A stretch of 64,000 bases of DNA from JAPHTQ01 sp050295975 (GTDB taxonomy: Bacteria > Pseudomonadota > Gammaproteobacteria > Thiohalomonadales > Thiohalomonadaceae), in assembly GCA_050295975.1 (NCBI GenBank), contig JBNKQR010000008.1, positions 7,173-71,172 of the forward strand, written 5' to 3'. The stretch's first letter is position 1. Every line of letters starts with the position of its first letter. The translations under genes and the position numbers were made by a program. The notes beneath the pieces are model-generated. The model was given only the letters and a program-made list of their open reading frames with translations. It was not told the DNA's origin and ran no database searches. Shown piece by piece: positions 35,991-45,898 of the stretch.

Positions 35991-37163
35991 CTATTCACCT
36001 TCGATGCCGTGGATAGGCTTGATTGTGCCCCACTGTTTACAACTCGGACACTGCCACTGCAAGGTGCGAGTAGTATAGCCACAGTGACTACACTGATAGA
36101 CCGGCTTACCTTCCAGCAGCATGTGAATCACTTCTCTTAATGCTGCAAGTTCAACACCACAGGCCGTTGATTCTTCTGTGCTTCGCAGTTCAAGCAGGTA
36201 GTCCAGCGCCCTCAATGATGGGCGTTTACGTAATGACTCGTGCAGCATGGTAATCGCCTGATGGGTCATACCGTGATCACTTAGCTGCTTTGAAAGGGCA
36301 AGTAACAGACTTATGCCCTGATCTTTACTACTCAGGAAACGCAGATACTGTAAATACTCATCCTGTTGACCAATCTGCTCGTAACACTGACGCAGAGGTT
36401 TGACCACTAGCGGTAGATATTCCGGGTCCTGGGTCTCCACCCGCTTATAGGCGCGTATTGCCTGTTTGGGTTGTTGCTGGCGTTGCGCAAGCTCTGCCTC
36501 AATCAAACTTGCACGAACACAGTTACGATCCTCAGAGAAGGCACGGGATAGCATCTTTTCTGTTTTGCCTAATTCACCCGATTTAAAATCCAGTTCTGCC
36601 AACTCACAGTAGTACTGGGCGATTACCGGTGAATAGGTTTTATCCCTTTTTCCGTTCAGCTGCCGTGCGACGTCGATGGCCTTTTCCCACTCTTTCTCCT
36701 GCTGGTATATATCGAGTAGTTGAAGACGGCTGGGAGCAGAATAGTGAAAGTCATCGGTCAGTTCATGGAACAGACTCTCGGCACGGTCCAGTAATCCTGC
36801 TCGCATATAGTCCAGGCCCAGTTCATAGAGCGCCTTTTTGCGCTGCTCACGGGAGAGCATGGGGCGTGCCATGAGATTTTGATGAATACGGATGGCCCGA
36901 TCCGCTTCCCCACGCCGCAGGAATAGGCTAGCCAGAGCAAACTGGATCTCCACCGTTTCACTGTCAGCCTCAGACATTCGGATAAACACTTCGAGTGCCT
37001 GATCCGGCTGTTCATCAAGCAGGTAATTTAGACCTTTAAAGAAATCACTGGAAAGCGGCGGGCAACCGGCACTCTCTTTCCTGCTACGCGCACCACGCCG
37101 GCCTATCCACCAACCGGATAGTGCCGCGACAGGCAACAGAAGAAAGAGCAGCTCAATACCCAT
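35991..37163 (-). CDS. lapB: Lipopolysaccharide assembly protein B (LapB/YciM)
   Basis: LapB is an inner-membrane TPR protein that links LPS synthesis to FtsH-dependent turnover of LpxC. The 390 residues have one N-terminal membrane anchor (about 2-20), about nine TPR-like helical repeats and a C-terminal rubredoxin-type metal site (CSHCGY...CPSCKQWGTIKPI, about 352-385). It starts one base pair after lapA. Confidence 0.96.
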   Translation of the reverse strand: MGIELLFLLLPVAALSGWWIGRRGARSRKESAGCPPLSSDFFKGLNYLLDEQPDQALEVFIRMSEADSETVEIQFALASLFLRRGEADRAIRIHQNLMARPMLSREQRKKALYELGLDYMRAGLLDRAESLFHELTDDFHYSAPSRLQLLDIYQQEKEWEKAIDVARQLNGKRDKTYSPVIAQYYCELAELDFKSGELGKTEKMLSRAFSEDRNCVRASLIEAELAQRQQQPKQAIRAYKRVETQDPEYLPLVVKPLRQCYEQIGQQDEYLQYLRFLSSKDQGISLLLALSKQLSDHGMTHQAITMLHESLRKRPSLRALDYLLELRSTEESTACGVELAALREVIHMLLEGKPVYQCSHCGYTTRTLQWQCPSCKQWGTIKPIHGIEGE

Positions 37164-37164
37164 C

Positions 37165-37458
37165 TCAGTATTGACCTTTGATCGGGATCTCGCGCAGGTT
37201 TTTCACTTCTTGCTCGCTCAGCGCCAGACGCTTACGAATACGAGAGGTTTCTCGCTTTGCGCGCAGGGCAAGTTGGAGTGAAATGGTTAACCCGAGCAAC
37301 ACACCAAACGCCAGTGCGGCATAGAGTAGGAGTGCGAGGGAGACATTGAGTTGTGAGAAGTAGACGTCAAAAGGGACGTCACCCGCATTAAGTCGGGCAA
37401 ACAGCACGCCGATGAGGGCGAGCAGGAGAAGAACGATATAGATGAGAACACGCTTCAT
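37165..37458 (-). CDS. lapA: Lipopolysaccharide assembly protein A (LapA, DUF1049)
   Basis: A 97-residue membrane protein with two transmembrane segments (about 3-20 and 40-65) followed by a basic coiled tail. The first segment reads LIYIVLLLLALIGVLFA and the second ends in GVLLGLTISLQLALR. It forms an operon with lapB downstream and lies 114 bp after ihfB. Confidence 0.92.
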   Translation of the reverse strand: MKRVLIYIVLLLLALIGVLFARLNAGDVPFDVYFSQLNVSLALLLYAALAFGVLLGLTISLQLALRAKRETSRIRKRLALSEQEVKNLREIPIKGQY

Positions 37459-37572
37459 AGCGCCACTCTAGTCGATTCACGGGTGATTGTGAACTCACAC
37501 AAAGCGGCCACGTGTGGGAAATGTTGAACTATATTTGCTGCGGCAATGAACGTATTTCTAGCCAAACAGGGA

Positions 37573-37890
37573 TTAGGCAGTCTCCTGCCGAATGACGTTA
37601 CCCTGTACCAGCCCATCGTTGACCCGCTCGCGTAACTCTTTACCGGGTTTGAAATGGGGAACGTACTTGGAACCCAGCGATACCGCTTCACCAGTCTTGG
37701 GATTGCGTCCCATGCGTGGTGGACGATAATGCAGGGAGAAGCTGCCAAAACCACGGATTTCAATCCGCTCACCATTGGCCAGCGAGTGAGCCATAGTCTC
37801 AAGTACGGTTTTCACCGCCAGCTCGACATCTTTATAGGCCAGTTGCGACTGTTTCCGTGAGAGTATTTCAATAAGCTCTGATTTCGTCAT
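37573..37890 (-). CDS. ihfB: Integration host factor subunit beta
   Basis: IhfB with IhfA bends DNA and assists sigma-54 promoters, recombination and replication. The 105 residues from the ATG at 37890 follow the family: MTKSELIEILSRKQ, RIEIRGFGSFSLHYRPPRMGRNPKTGE with the intercalating Pro in RNPKTGE, and YVPHFKPGKELRERVN. The longer frame starting at 37947 is not conserved. It stands downstream of rpsA as in E. coli. Confidence 0.98.
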   Translation of the reverse strand: MTKSELIEILSRKQSQLAYKDVELAVKTVLETMAHSLANGERIEIRGFGSFSLHYRPPRMGRNPKTGEAVSLGSKYVPHFKPGKELRERVNDGLVQGNVIRQETA

Positions 37891-37913
37891 AGCGCTTCCC
37901 GTAGCAGACATGG

Positions 37914-37940
37914 AAAAGGGCCTGCCAAAATGGCAGGCCC
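37914..37940 (-). terminator. Terminator between rpsA and ihfB
   Basis: Perfect 10-bp arms GGGCCTGCCA/TGGCAGGCCC with a 3-base loop are followed on the minus strand by four U. The short U-run suggests partial read-through into ihfB. Confidence 0.75.
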
Positions 37941-37950
37941 ATAACACCGC

Positions 37951-39624
37951 TTAATCGTCCTGATTTTCCATCTGTTCCTTCAGCAGGTCACCCAGAGTTG
38001 GGTTAACTGGTGCGGAGCGTTTGTAGTCCTGAACCGCCTCGTGCTCTTCATCATTGTCTTTTGCCTTGATGGAGAGGTTGATAGTGCGGTTTTTGCGATC
38101 TACACCGATGAATTTTGCTTCGATCTCCTCGCCTTCCTTGATCAGGGTGCGTGCATCTTCCACCCGGTCACGAGAAAGTTCGGAGGCGCGCAGATAACCT
38201 TCTACGCTGTCGGCCAGATCAATCACTGCGCCCTTGGCATCAACTTCACGAATGGTGCCACGGACGATGCTTCCTTTCTGATTGGCAGCAACAAAGTTGG
38301 AGAAGGGATCCTGCTCCATCTGTTTGATGCCAAGAGAGATACGCTCGCGCTCAGGATCGATAGCCAGAATAACCGCTTCAACTTCATCACCTTTCTTGAA
38401 GTCGTGAACCGCCTCTTCGCCACCTTCCTGCCAGGAGATATCTGACATGTGTACCAGACCGTCGATGCCGCCATCCAGACCAATGAAGATACCGAAATCG
38501 GTGATCGACTTGATGGTGCCAGAGACTTTATCGCCCTTGTTGTGGCCGGTAGCAAACTCTTCCCAGGGATTCGGCACGCACTGTTTCATACCCAGGGAGA
38601 TGCGGCGACGCTCGGCGTCGATGTCCAGCACCATAACCTCGGTTTCATCACCCAGCTGTACCACCTTGGAAGGATGAATGTTCTTGTTGGTCCAATCCAT
38701 TTCTGAAACGTGAACCAGACCTTCAACACCCTCTTCGATCTCAACAAAGCAGCCGTAGTCAGTAAGGTTGGTAACCTTACCGAACATGCGGGTGCCTTCC
38801 GGATAACGACGTGTGATATCTTCCCACGGATCCTCACCCATCTGCTTGAGGCCGAGAGAAACACGATTGCGCTCACGGTCGAACTTGAGCACCTTAACTT
38901 CAATCTCTTCACCGACATTAACGATTTCGCTTGGATGCTTAACGCGCTTCCAGGCCATATCGGTAATGTGCAGCAGACCATCGATGCCACCCAGGTCGAC
39001 GAACGCACCGTAGTCGGTGAGGTTCTTGACGATACCCTTTACTACCTGACCGTCTTCCAGATTGGCCAGCAGCGCATCACGCTCTTCACTGCTTTCGGTT
39101 TCAACTACTGCGCGGCGGGAAACAACAACGTTGTTACGTTTGCGATCGAGCTTGATAACCTTAAATTCGAGATCCTTACCTTCCAGGTACGAGGTGTCGC
39201 GCACTGGGCGTACATCCACCAGAGAACCGGGCAAGAAGGCACGGATATCCTGCATTTCGACGGTGAAACCACCTTTAACCTTGTCGATAATTCGACCGGT
39301 AACGGTTTCATCTGCATCATGAGCCTTCTCAAGACGAATCCACGATTCGGCACGCTTGGCCTTTTCGCGAGAAAGTCGAGTGGCACCAAAGCCGTCTTCC
39401 ACTGCTTCAAGGGCGACATCGACCTGATCGCCAACAGCGACCTCGAGTTCACCACTTTCGTTGCGGAATTGTTCTACCGGGATCATGCCCTCAGATTTGA
39501 GGCCGGCATTGACGACGACTACATCTGAACCTACTGAGACAACGGTACCGGTCACAATGGATCCGGGACGCATTTGAGTATCTACAAGGCTCTGTTCAAA
39601 AAGTTCTGCAAAGCTTTCGCTCAT
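37951..39624 (-). CDS. rpsA: 30S ribosomal protein S1
   Basis: S1 binds mRNA on the 30S subunit and is required for initiation on most messages. The 557 residues equal E. coli S1, with six S1 OB-fold repeats; the last four carry repeated GLVHVSEMDW / GLVHMSDISW-type motifs. The ATG at 39624 (MSESFAELFEQSL) gives the standard start, so the frame from 39678 is too long. cmk lies upstream, 102 bp away, and the order cmk-rpsA-ihfB is conserved. Confidence 0.98.
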   Translation of the reverse strand: MSESFAELFEQSLVDTQMRPGSIVTGTVVSVGSDVVVVNAGLKSEGMIPVEQFRNESGELEVAVGDQVDVALEAVEDGFGATRLSREKAKRAESWIRLEKAHDADETVTGRIIDKVKGGFTVEMQDIRAFLPGSLVDVRPVRDTSYLEGKDLEFKVIKLDRKRNNVVVSRRAVVETESSEERDALLANLEDGQVVKGIVKNLTDYGAFVDLGGIDGLLHITDMAWKRVKHPSEIVNVGEEIEVKVLKFDRERNRVSLGLKQMGEDPWEDITRRYPEGTRMFGKVTNLTDYGCFVEIEEGVEGLVHVSEMDWTNKNIHPSKVVQLGDETEVMVLDIDAERRRISLGMKQCVPNPWEEFATGHNKGDKVSGTIKSITDFGIFIGLDGGIDGLVHMSDISWQEGGEEAVHDFKKGDEVEAVILAIDPERERISLGIKQMEQDPFSNFVAANQKGSIVRGTIREVDAKGAVIDLADSVEGYLRASELSRDRVEDARTLIKEGEEIEAKFIGVDRKNRTINLSIKAKDNDEEHEAVQDYKRSAPVNPTLGDLLKEQMENQDD

Positions 39625-39726
39625 CGCTTGGTAACCTGAAATGAAAAGCCGCGCTGCCAAAAAAACTGTAACCAGCAAGGCGGGTTGTTGGTTTATGTAT
39701 GTGTACGAGCCATGCTCGTACCCCGT

Positions 39727-40410
39727 TTAACGGTGGAATTCACTACACTGCGAATAGACCTTGCTGAACACCTCTTCGATGCTCATGTGGGACGTATCAA
39801 TGGTAATGGCATCCTCCGCCGCCCTGAGCGGAGAGACGGTTCGAGAGCGATCCCGATGGTCACGCTGCTCTATCTCCTCGATCAGACTGCGCAGACTAGC
39901 ACCGAACCCCTTTTGTTTCAACTGCTTATAACGTCTTTCCGCACGAACTTCGGCAGAAGCATCGAGAAAGAATTTATGCGCTGCGGCGGGAAAGACGGTG
40001 GTACCCATGTCACGACCATCGGCCACCAGACCAGGTGCTACAGCAAAGTCACGCTGGCGCTGCAGCAGCGCCTCACGTAGCCGTGGCAGGGCGGCGACTT
40101 GAGAGGCATTTTCACCGGCCTGCTCGCTGCGAATATCGTTACTAACATCCTGTTTTTCCAGAAGTATCTTCATCTCCCCACCCTCTGCGGCGAGGAATTC
40201 CACATCAAGTGCCCGCCCCAGTTTGGCTACAGCCGCCTCGTCATCCAGGGCAATACCGTGACGCAAAGCCGCCAGAGCGGTCAGGCGATAGAGTGCCCCG
40301 CTGTCGAGGAGATGCCAGCCCAGTTTTTGGGCCAAAAGCTGACTAATGGTGCCCTTGCCGACGCCACTGGGGCCATCAATGGTGATCACAGGAGCTGAGT
40401 TATCGCTCAT
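39727..40410 (-). CDS. cmk: Cytidylate kinase
   Basis: Cmk phosphorylates CMP and dCMP. The 227 residues have the P-loop ITIDGPSGVGKGT (about 9-21), the CMP-binding insert and VADGRDMGTTVFPAA (about 129-143). The start overlaps the aroA stop by 4 nt (ATGA), so translation is coupled. Confidence 0.98.
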   Translation of the reverse strand: MSDNSAPVITIDGPSGVGKGTISQLLAQKLGWHLLDSGALYRLTALAALRHGIALDDEAAVAKLGRALDVEFLAAEGGEMKILLEKQDVSNDIRSEQAGENASQVAALPRLREALLQRQRDFAVAPGLVADGRDMGTTVFPAAAHKFFLDASAEVRAERRYKQLKQKGFGASLRSLIEEIEQRDHRDRSRTVSPLRAAEDAITIDTSHMSIEEVFSKVYSQCSEFHR

Positions 40411-41726
40411 TCCGCTTCGGCCTCACTGATCTTGAGCCCGGCGAACTCGGACATGGCGACAAAACCGGGGAAGGAGGTATTCACGTTGGCACAGTCATCG
40501 ATGGTAATCGGGCCAGTCGCACGTAGTGCTGCCATGGCGAAGGACATGGCGATGCGGTGATCACCGTGACTGTTCACTCGACCGCCACCAATGCTCCCAC
40601 CCTGAATCACGATACCGTCTGGAGTGGCCTGGGCATCGACACCGAGAGCAATGAGACCATCGGCCATCACCTGAATGCGGTCCGACTCTTTGACCCGCAA
40701 CTCCTCGGCACCGGTCAACACGGTTTCGCCCTCGGCGCAGGCCGCGGCGACAAACAGTGCAGGGAATTCATCGATGGCCAGCGGTACCTGATCCTCAGGG
40801 ATACGGATACCTTTCAATTTACTTGAGCGGATACGGATATCGGCCACCGGCTCACCACCGACCAGATGCTCATTTTCCACCGTCAGATCCGCCCCCATCA
40901 GGCGCAGGATATTGATCACGCCGATTCGGGTCGGATTGATTCCCACGTGCTGCAGGGTGACATCGGAACCTTCAGCAATCGCTGCACCGACCATAAAGAA
41001 GGTGGCAGAGGAGATATCGGCGGGTACGTCGATGTTGGTTGCGGTCAACTTACCACCCGGTTCGACACAAGCGGTGGCACCCACCACCTTCACCGGATAG
41101 CCAAAGCCTTGCAGCATCCGCTCGGTGTGATCCCGGGTCGGTGCCGGTTCGGTCACACAGGTGGGTGAATCGGCATAGAGTCCGGCCAGTAACAGAGATG
41201 ACTTCACCTGGGCCGAGGCCATCGGCATTTTGTAATCGATACCGTGCAGCGGCTGTCCGCCACGAACCTTGAGCGGCGGTGTTCCCGCTTCGGTGGTCTC
41301 CAGTTTCGCTCCCATCAACGCCAGCGGATCAGTGACCCGTTTCATCGGCCGCTTGGAGAGGGATTCGTCGCCATGCATCTCCACATCGAAGGCCTGTCCC
41401 GCCATCAAACCGGAGAGCAGACGCATAGAGGTACCGGAGTTACCCAGGTCAAGCGGCTTTGCCGGGGCCTTCAGGCCATGCAGTCCGACACCTTGAATCA
41501 CCACCTTGCCCATCACCGGACCTTCGATCTGCACCCCCATATCGCGGAAGGCCTGCAGGGTAGCGAGGCTGTCTTCCCCTTCGAGAAAACCGCTGACTTC
41601 AGTTACGCCCTCTGCGAGGGAGCCGAGCATGATGGAACGGTGGGAGATCGATTTGTCGCCGGGCACACGCAGCACGCCGTTAAGACTGCCGCCGGGTTGC
41701 ACGGTATAGATAAGATTTTTGTTCAT
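40407..41726 (-). CDS. aroA: 5-enolpyruvylshikimate-3-phosphate synthase
   Basis: AroA makes EPSP from shikimate-3-phosphate and PEP. The 439 residues from the ATG at 41726 include PGDKSISHRSIMLGSLAEG, the GNSGTSMRLLSG loop and the TGAEELRVKESDRI segment. In the PEP site the loop reads LDLGNSGTSMR, as in class II-type enzymes where Ala replaces or Gly shifts; class assignment needs alignment. The gene lies between tyrA and cmk, as separate genes rather than the Pseudomonas tyrA-aroA fusion. Confidence 0.97.
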   Translation of the reverse strand: MNKNLIYTVQPGGSLNGVLRVPGDKSISHRSIMLGSLAEGVTEVSGFLEGEDSLATLQAFRDMGVQIEGPVMGKVVIQGVGLHGLKAPAKPLDLGNSGTSMRLLSGLMAGQAFDVEMHGDESLSKRPMKRVTDPLALMGAKLETTEAGTPPLKVRGGQPLHGIDYKMPMASAQVKSSLLLAGLYADSPTCVTEPAPTRDHTERMLQGFGYPVKVVGATACVEPGGKLTATNIDVPADISSATFFMVGAAIAEGSDVTLQHVGINPTRIGVINILRLMGADLTVENEHLVGGEPVADIRIRSSKLKGIRIPEDQVPLAIDEFPALFVAAACAEGETVLTGAEELRVKESDRIQVMADGLIALGVDAQATPDGIVIQGGSIGGGRVNSHGDHRIAMSFAMAALRATGPITIDDCANVNTSFPGFVAMSEFAGLKISEAEAE

Positions 41727-41733
41727 GGATGGA

Positions 41734-42603
41734 TTAACAGTTCTTTTCGCAGTAGTCGTCACGCGCAGACTTGGCGCGCTCGAAGGTATCCAGTAGTGCC
41801 TTGCCATCACCCTCTTCAATGGCGCGAGCCAGGATCTGCAGGTCAGCATTGAAGCGATTTAACATCTTCAACAGGGCATCACGGTTATTAAGACAGATGT
41901 CATGCCACATCTGCGGATTGCTGGAAGCAATACGGGTAAAGTCACGGAAACCACCGGCTGCATAGCGGAAGATATCGTCGTGATCCTCCAGTCGCGCCAG
42001 GGTATCGACCAGAGTAAAGGCCAGCATGTGTGGTAGATGGCTGGTACCAGCCAGCACTTCATCGTGATGGGCAACACTCATCTCGGTCACTTCAGCGCCA
42101 GCCTGTTGCCACATTTCACGTACCGCTTTCACCGCATCCGGATCACTGTCGTCATCCGGCGTCAGGATCACTCGACGCTGCTGAAACAACTCAGCCAGTG
42201 ATGCCTCTACCCCGCTCTGCTCGGTCCCGGCAATGGGATGTCCGGGAATAAAGCGCGGTGGCACAAGACCGAACACCTTGCGTGCTGCCTCGATCACCGA
42301 ACCCTTGGTACTACCCACATCAGTGACGATGGCCTGTGCACCAATGTGCGGTTTCAGTGCGGAGAGGATGCTCTCCATCGCACCCACTGGCACGCCGATG
42401 ACAATCATGTCGGCATCTTTCACTGCTGCGGCGAGATCGGTTTCAGCCCGATCAATTACGCCTAAGCTCTTAGCCTTTTCCAACTGCTCCGCGTTGCGTC
42501 CCCAACCAACGATCTCAGTGCAGGCGTTGGCCGCTTTCAGGGCTCGCGCTAGCGAACCGCCAATCAGGCCAACACCAATCACACTGAGACGTTTTATCGC
42601 CAT
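41734..42603 (-). CDS. tyrA: Prephenate (arogenate) dehydrogenase
   Basis: A 289-residue NAD(P)-dependent dehydrogenase of tyrosine synthesis. The Rossmann motif is VIGVGLIGGSLARALK (about 8-23); IVTDVGSTKGSV and PGHPIAGTEQSGVEAS carry catalytic residues; ASSNPQMWHDICLNN is family-specific. No chorismate mutase domain is fused. It starts 2 bp after the DAHP synthase gene and runs into aroA. Confidence 0.95.
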   Translation of the reverse strand: MAIKRLSVIGVGLIGGSLARALKAANACTEIVGWGRNAEQLEKAKSLGVIDRAETDLAAAVKDADMIVIGVPVGAMESILSALKPHIGAQAIVTDVGSTKGSVIEAARKVFGLVPPRFIPGHPIAGTEQSGVEASLAELFQQRRVILTPDDDSDPDAVKAVREMWQQAGAEVTEMSVAHHDEVLAGTSHLPHMLAFTLVDTLARLEDHDDIFRYAAGGFRDFTRIASSNPQMWHDICLNNRDALLKMLNRFNADLQILARAIEEGDGKALLDTFERAKSARDDYCEKNC

Positions 42604-42605
42604 CT

Positions 42606-43625
42606 TTAAAGATCGCGACCGATGGCCTGGGCGACAGCACGAAGTTGCGGCATCAGTGCCTTCAACTCTGCAGCATCAAGGGCCTGGTCTGCGTCACACC
42701 ACGCTTCACAGGGAGTCGGGTGCATCTCTACCAACAGCGCATCAGCACCGGCTGCAATCGCAGCCAATGAAAGTGCGCTAACCAGTGAGGCCTTACCACC
42801 CGCGTGACTCGGATCGACGATCACCGGCAGATGAGTCTCTTTCTTCAATACCGGAATTGCAGTCACGTCGAGCATGTTGCGGTACATGGTCTCGAAGCTG
42901 CGTACGCCGCGCTCACAGAAAATGATGTTGTGGTTGCCGCCTGCCGCAATGTACTCCGCCGACATCAACCACTCTTTGATTGTTGCGGACATGCCACGCT
43001 TGAGGATAACCGGCTTATGGATGCGACCAACCTCTTTCAATAGATCGAAGTTCTGCATGTTACGGGTACCGATCTGAATGACATCCACATCATGTTCCAT
43101 GAAGTCATCGATCGAGCGCACATCCATCAGTTCGGTAACGATGGGAAGTTTGTGTCGTTTGGCCGCCTTCTGGAAAATCTCCAGTCCTTCGACCCCCTTG
43201 CCCTGGAATGCGTAGGGTGAGGTGCGCGGCTTAAAGGCACCACCACGCATCATGCGACAGCCTGCAGCGGCGACACCATCGGCAGCGGCATCCATCTGAT
43301 CCTGGGTCTCTACCGAACAGGGACCAGCGATCACCTGGATTTGATTACCACCGATTTTGATCCCGTTACCACAGTCGATAACCGTGTCTTCCTGATGATA
43401 GGAACGGGCGACGATCTTATAGGGCTTCATCACGCGGATGACTTTTTCCACGTTAGGCAGGGCTTGTAACAGCTCCTTGTCGGCCTTGGTCTCGTCGCCG
43501 ATGGCACCAATCACAGTGCGCTCGATGCCGCGCGAGACATTACTATCGAGACCGAAATCTTTCAGCTTGTTGACCACCATTTCGATCTGTTCGTTGGTGG
43601 TGCCGCTGTTCATGATGATAATCAT
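42606..43625 (-). CDS. aroF: 3-deoxy-7-phosphoheptulonate synthase, type I-beta with ferredoxin-like domain
   Basis: The first enzyme of the shikimate pathway. Residues 1-70 form a ferredoxin-like regulatory domain, as in Thermotoga DAHP synthase, and residues about 75-339 the TIM barrel. Motifs: IAGPCSVET (about 99-107), RGGAFKPRTSPYAFQG, VIQIGTRNMQN, KPVILKRGM, and DPSHAGGK with the metal-binding residues. This type differs from the I-alpha AroFGH enzymes of enterobacteria. It stands between hisC and tyrA, feeding the same operon. Confidence 0.95.
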   Translation of the reverse strand: MIIIMNSGTTNEQIEMVVNKLKDFGLDSNVSRGIERTVIGAIGDETKADKELLQALPNVEKVIRVMKPYKIVARSYHQEDTVIDCGNGIKIGGNQIQVIAGPCSVETQDQMDAAADGVAAAGCRMMRGGAFKPRTSPYAFQGKGVEGLEIFQKAAKRHKLPIVTELMDVRSIDDFMEHDVDVIQIGTRNMQNFDLLKEVGRIHKPVILKRGMSATIKEWLMSAEYIAAGGNHNIIFCERGVRSFETMYRNMLDVTAIPVLKKETHLPVIVDPSHAGGKASLVSALSLAAIAAGADALLVEMHPTPCEAWCDADQALDAAELKALMPQLRAVAQAIGRDL

Positions 43626-43681
43626 CGCTTAACTCTCTTACCTCTATTGGCGGTCACTGCAGGAGCGACCTGTTCAGGACA

Positions 43682-44797
43682 TCAATCCGCCAGCACCTTT
43701 TTCAGGGCACCGAGGAAACGTTCGTTTTCATCAGCCGTTCCCACCGTAACCCTCAGGTGATTGGGCATTCCATAGTTGGCAACCGGGCGAACAATCACCC
43801 CTTCATGCAGCAACTTCTCATACATTGGTGCACCGGGGCGGCGTAAATCCACACTAATAAAATTTCCTACCGAGGGGATGTACTCCAGCCCCATGGCATC
43901 AAAACCGGCGGTCAAGTGTTTCAGTCCGGTGGCATTCATTTCCACTGAGCGAGTCAGGTGTTCTGCATCGTCCAGTGCTGCGGCAGCCGCTGCTAGTGCC
44001 ACACTATTAACGTTAAACGGTGGCCGTACCCGGTTCATCAAATCCGCCACCTGCGGATGAGAGACCGCATAGCCTACCCGTAAACCGGCCAAACCGTAAG
44101 ACTTGGAGAAGGTTCGCGCCACCATCAGATTGGGATAACGCGTGTTCCAGCTGCTGCAATCGGGATAGTCCGCCGCACCGGTGGCCGGTTCGATGGCATA
44201 GTCGAAGTAGGCCTCATCCACCACCACCAGCACCCGCTCCGGTACCTCACGGATAAACGCTTCCAGTTCAGCCGCACCCAGCCAGGTCCCGGTAGGGTTA
44301 TTGGGATTGGCAATGAAGATTACTTTGGTGCGTTCGCTGATCAGACCACGCATCGCCTCCAGATCGTGGCCCCAGTTCTTCGCCGGAGCGACGACGCCGG
44401 TACCACCCACCGCCTGGGTAAGGAGTGGATAGAGGGCGAAAGAGTGCTCGGAAAAAAGCACCTCATCGCCGGGAGCGACGAAGACCCGTATCGCAAACTC
44501 AAGTACATCACTGGATCCATTCCCGAGGGTAATCTGCTCGAGCGCCACAGTGTGTTTGGCCGCCAGCTTCTGTTTCAATTCGAAGCCGTTACCATCCGGA
44601 TAGAGCCAGACATCCTCCAGCTCACCCCGCATCGCCGCCAATGCCTTCGGCGATGGACCGAGGGGGTTTTCGTTGGAGGCGAGCTTGATGATGTTGCTAA
44701 TACCTAACTCGCGCTCAAGCTCTTCAATCGGCTTTCCCGGTTGATAGGGATGCAGACCGAGCACGCCGGGATTGGCGAAACGGGAAAAATCGCTCAT
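43682..44797 (-). CDS. hisC: Histidinol-phosphate (aromatic) aminotransferase
   Basis: A fold-type I PLP aminotransferase of 371 residues. Key elements: LASNENPLGPSPKAL (about 40-54), NPNNPTG, VVVDEAYFDY (about 204-213), and the PLP lysine in RTFSKSYGLAGLRVGY (about 240). In this operon position (pheA-hisC-tyrA) such HisC2-type enzymes transaminate prephenate-derived keto acids as well as imidazoleacetol phosphate. It starts 2 bp after pheA. Confidence 0.94.
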   Translation of the reverse strand: MSDFSRFANPGVLGLHPYQPGKPIEELERELGISNIIKLASNENPLGPSPKALAAMRGELEDVWLYPDGNGFELKQKLAAKHTVALEQITLGNGSSDVLEFAIRVFVAPGDEVLFSEHSFALYPLLTQAVGGTGVVAPAKNWGHDLEAMRGLISERTKVIFIANPNNPTGTWLGAAELEAFIREVPERVLVVVDEAYFDYAIEPATGAADYPDCSSWNTRYPNLMVARTFSKSYGLAGLRVGYAVSHPQVADLMNRVRPPFNVNSVALAAAAAALDDAEHLTRSVEMNATGLKHLTAGFDAMGLEYIPSVGNFISVDLRRPGAPMYEKLLHEGVIVRPVANYGMPNHLRVTVGTADENERFLGALKKVLAD

Positions 44798-44799
44798 TT

Positions 44800-45885
44800 T
44801 TACAGCACTGCGACGGGGAAGGAACCGAGCACCTTGAACAGGGCCGCTTCGCTTGCCAGGTCTGCCAGGGCAGCAGCCACTCGCGGTTCGGCACTATGGC
44901 CGAATATTTCAACGAAGAAGACATAATCCCAGGTTCCCTGACGCGATGGACGCGATTCGATGCGGGTCATGGAGATGCCGTTACGTGCCAGAGGCTCCAG
45001 TAACTGGAATAGTGCGCCGGGTTTATTGCGGGTGGAGAACAGGAGTGCGGTCTTGTCATCCCCACTCGGCGGCACGCCCTCGCGTCCCAGGATCAGGAAA
45101 CGGGTGGTGTTATTTGGTTCGTCTTCGATGTTCTCTGCCAACATCGGCAACTCAAAGCGTTCCGCAGCTGCACGGCCAGCTATCGCCGCCACCCCTTTTT
45201 CCTGAGTGGCCAGACGTGCCGCCTCAGCATTACTGCTGACAGCAATGCGCTCTACCATCGGAAGATTGGCATCAAGCCATTCACGACACTGCGCCAGTGA
45301 CTGGGCATGGGAGTAGACCGTTTTTACCGACGCAAGATCGGTTTCTCTGCTCAACAGGTGATCGTGAATACGCAGCTCCACCTCGCCGGCGATAAGTAGC
45401 GGTGTCTTGAGCAACAGATCGAGGGTGTAGTTCACCGCGCCTTCGGTAGAATTCTCCACCGGCACCACCGCATAGTCGGCACTGCCCGCCTCCACTTCAC
45501 GGAATACCTCATCTATCGCCGACAGTGGTGAACCAACCATAGAGTGGCCGAAGTGTTTAAGCGCTGCCTCATGGGTGAAGGTTCCTTCCGGGCCGAGGAA
45601 TGCAACAGTAGTTGGACGCTCCAGCGCCAGACAGGCGGACATCACTTCACGAAACAGACGTGCCATCTCTTCCGCAGACAGCGGACCCTGGTTGCGCTCA
45701 CGCACCTGCCGTAAAACTTGCGCCTCACGTTCAGGGCGATAGAAGATCGCCTCTTCACCGGCAGCAAGTTTTACCTGCGCCACTTCCTGAGCCAGCGCGG
45801 CACGCTCATTGATCAGCTGCTGTAGCTGTTCATCGAGCTGGTCGATGCGCTTACGAATGGATGCCAGTTGCTTTTCGTTGCTCAT
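44800..45885 (-). CDS. pheA: Bifunctional chorismate mutase / prephenate dehydratase
   Basis: PheA (P-protein) makes phenylpyruvate from chorismate. The 361 residues hold an AroQ chorismate mutase (1-90; RKRIDQLDEQLQQLINERAALA), the prephenate dehydratase domain (about 93-270; FLGPEGTFTHEAALKHFG, VVPVENSTEGAVN) and a C-terminal ACT domain for phenylalanine feedback (NKPGALFQLLEPLARNGISMTRIESRPSR). It lies 13 bp after serA. Confidence 0.97.
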   Translation of the reverse strand: MSNEKQLASIRKRIDQLDEQLQQLINERAALAQEVAQVKLAAGEEAIFYRPEREAQVLRQVRERNQGPLSAEEMARLFREVMSACLALERPTTVAFLGPEGTFTHEAALKHFGHSMVGSPLSAIDEVFREVEAGSADYAVVPVENSTEGAVNYTLDLLLKTPLLIAGEVELRIHDHLLSRETDLASVKTVYSHAQSLAQCREWLDANLPMVERIAVSSNAEAARLATQEKGVAAIAGRAAAERFELPMLAENIEDEPNNTTRFLILGREGVPPSGDDKTALLFSTRNKPGALFQLLEPLARNGISMTRIESRPSRQGTWDYVFFVEIFGHSAEPRVAAALADLASEAALFKVLGSFPVAVL

Positions 45886-45898
45886 GGGTTTTTATCGT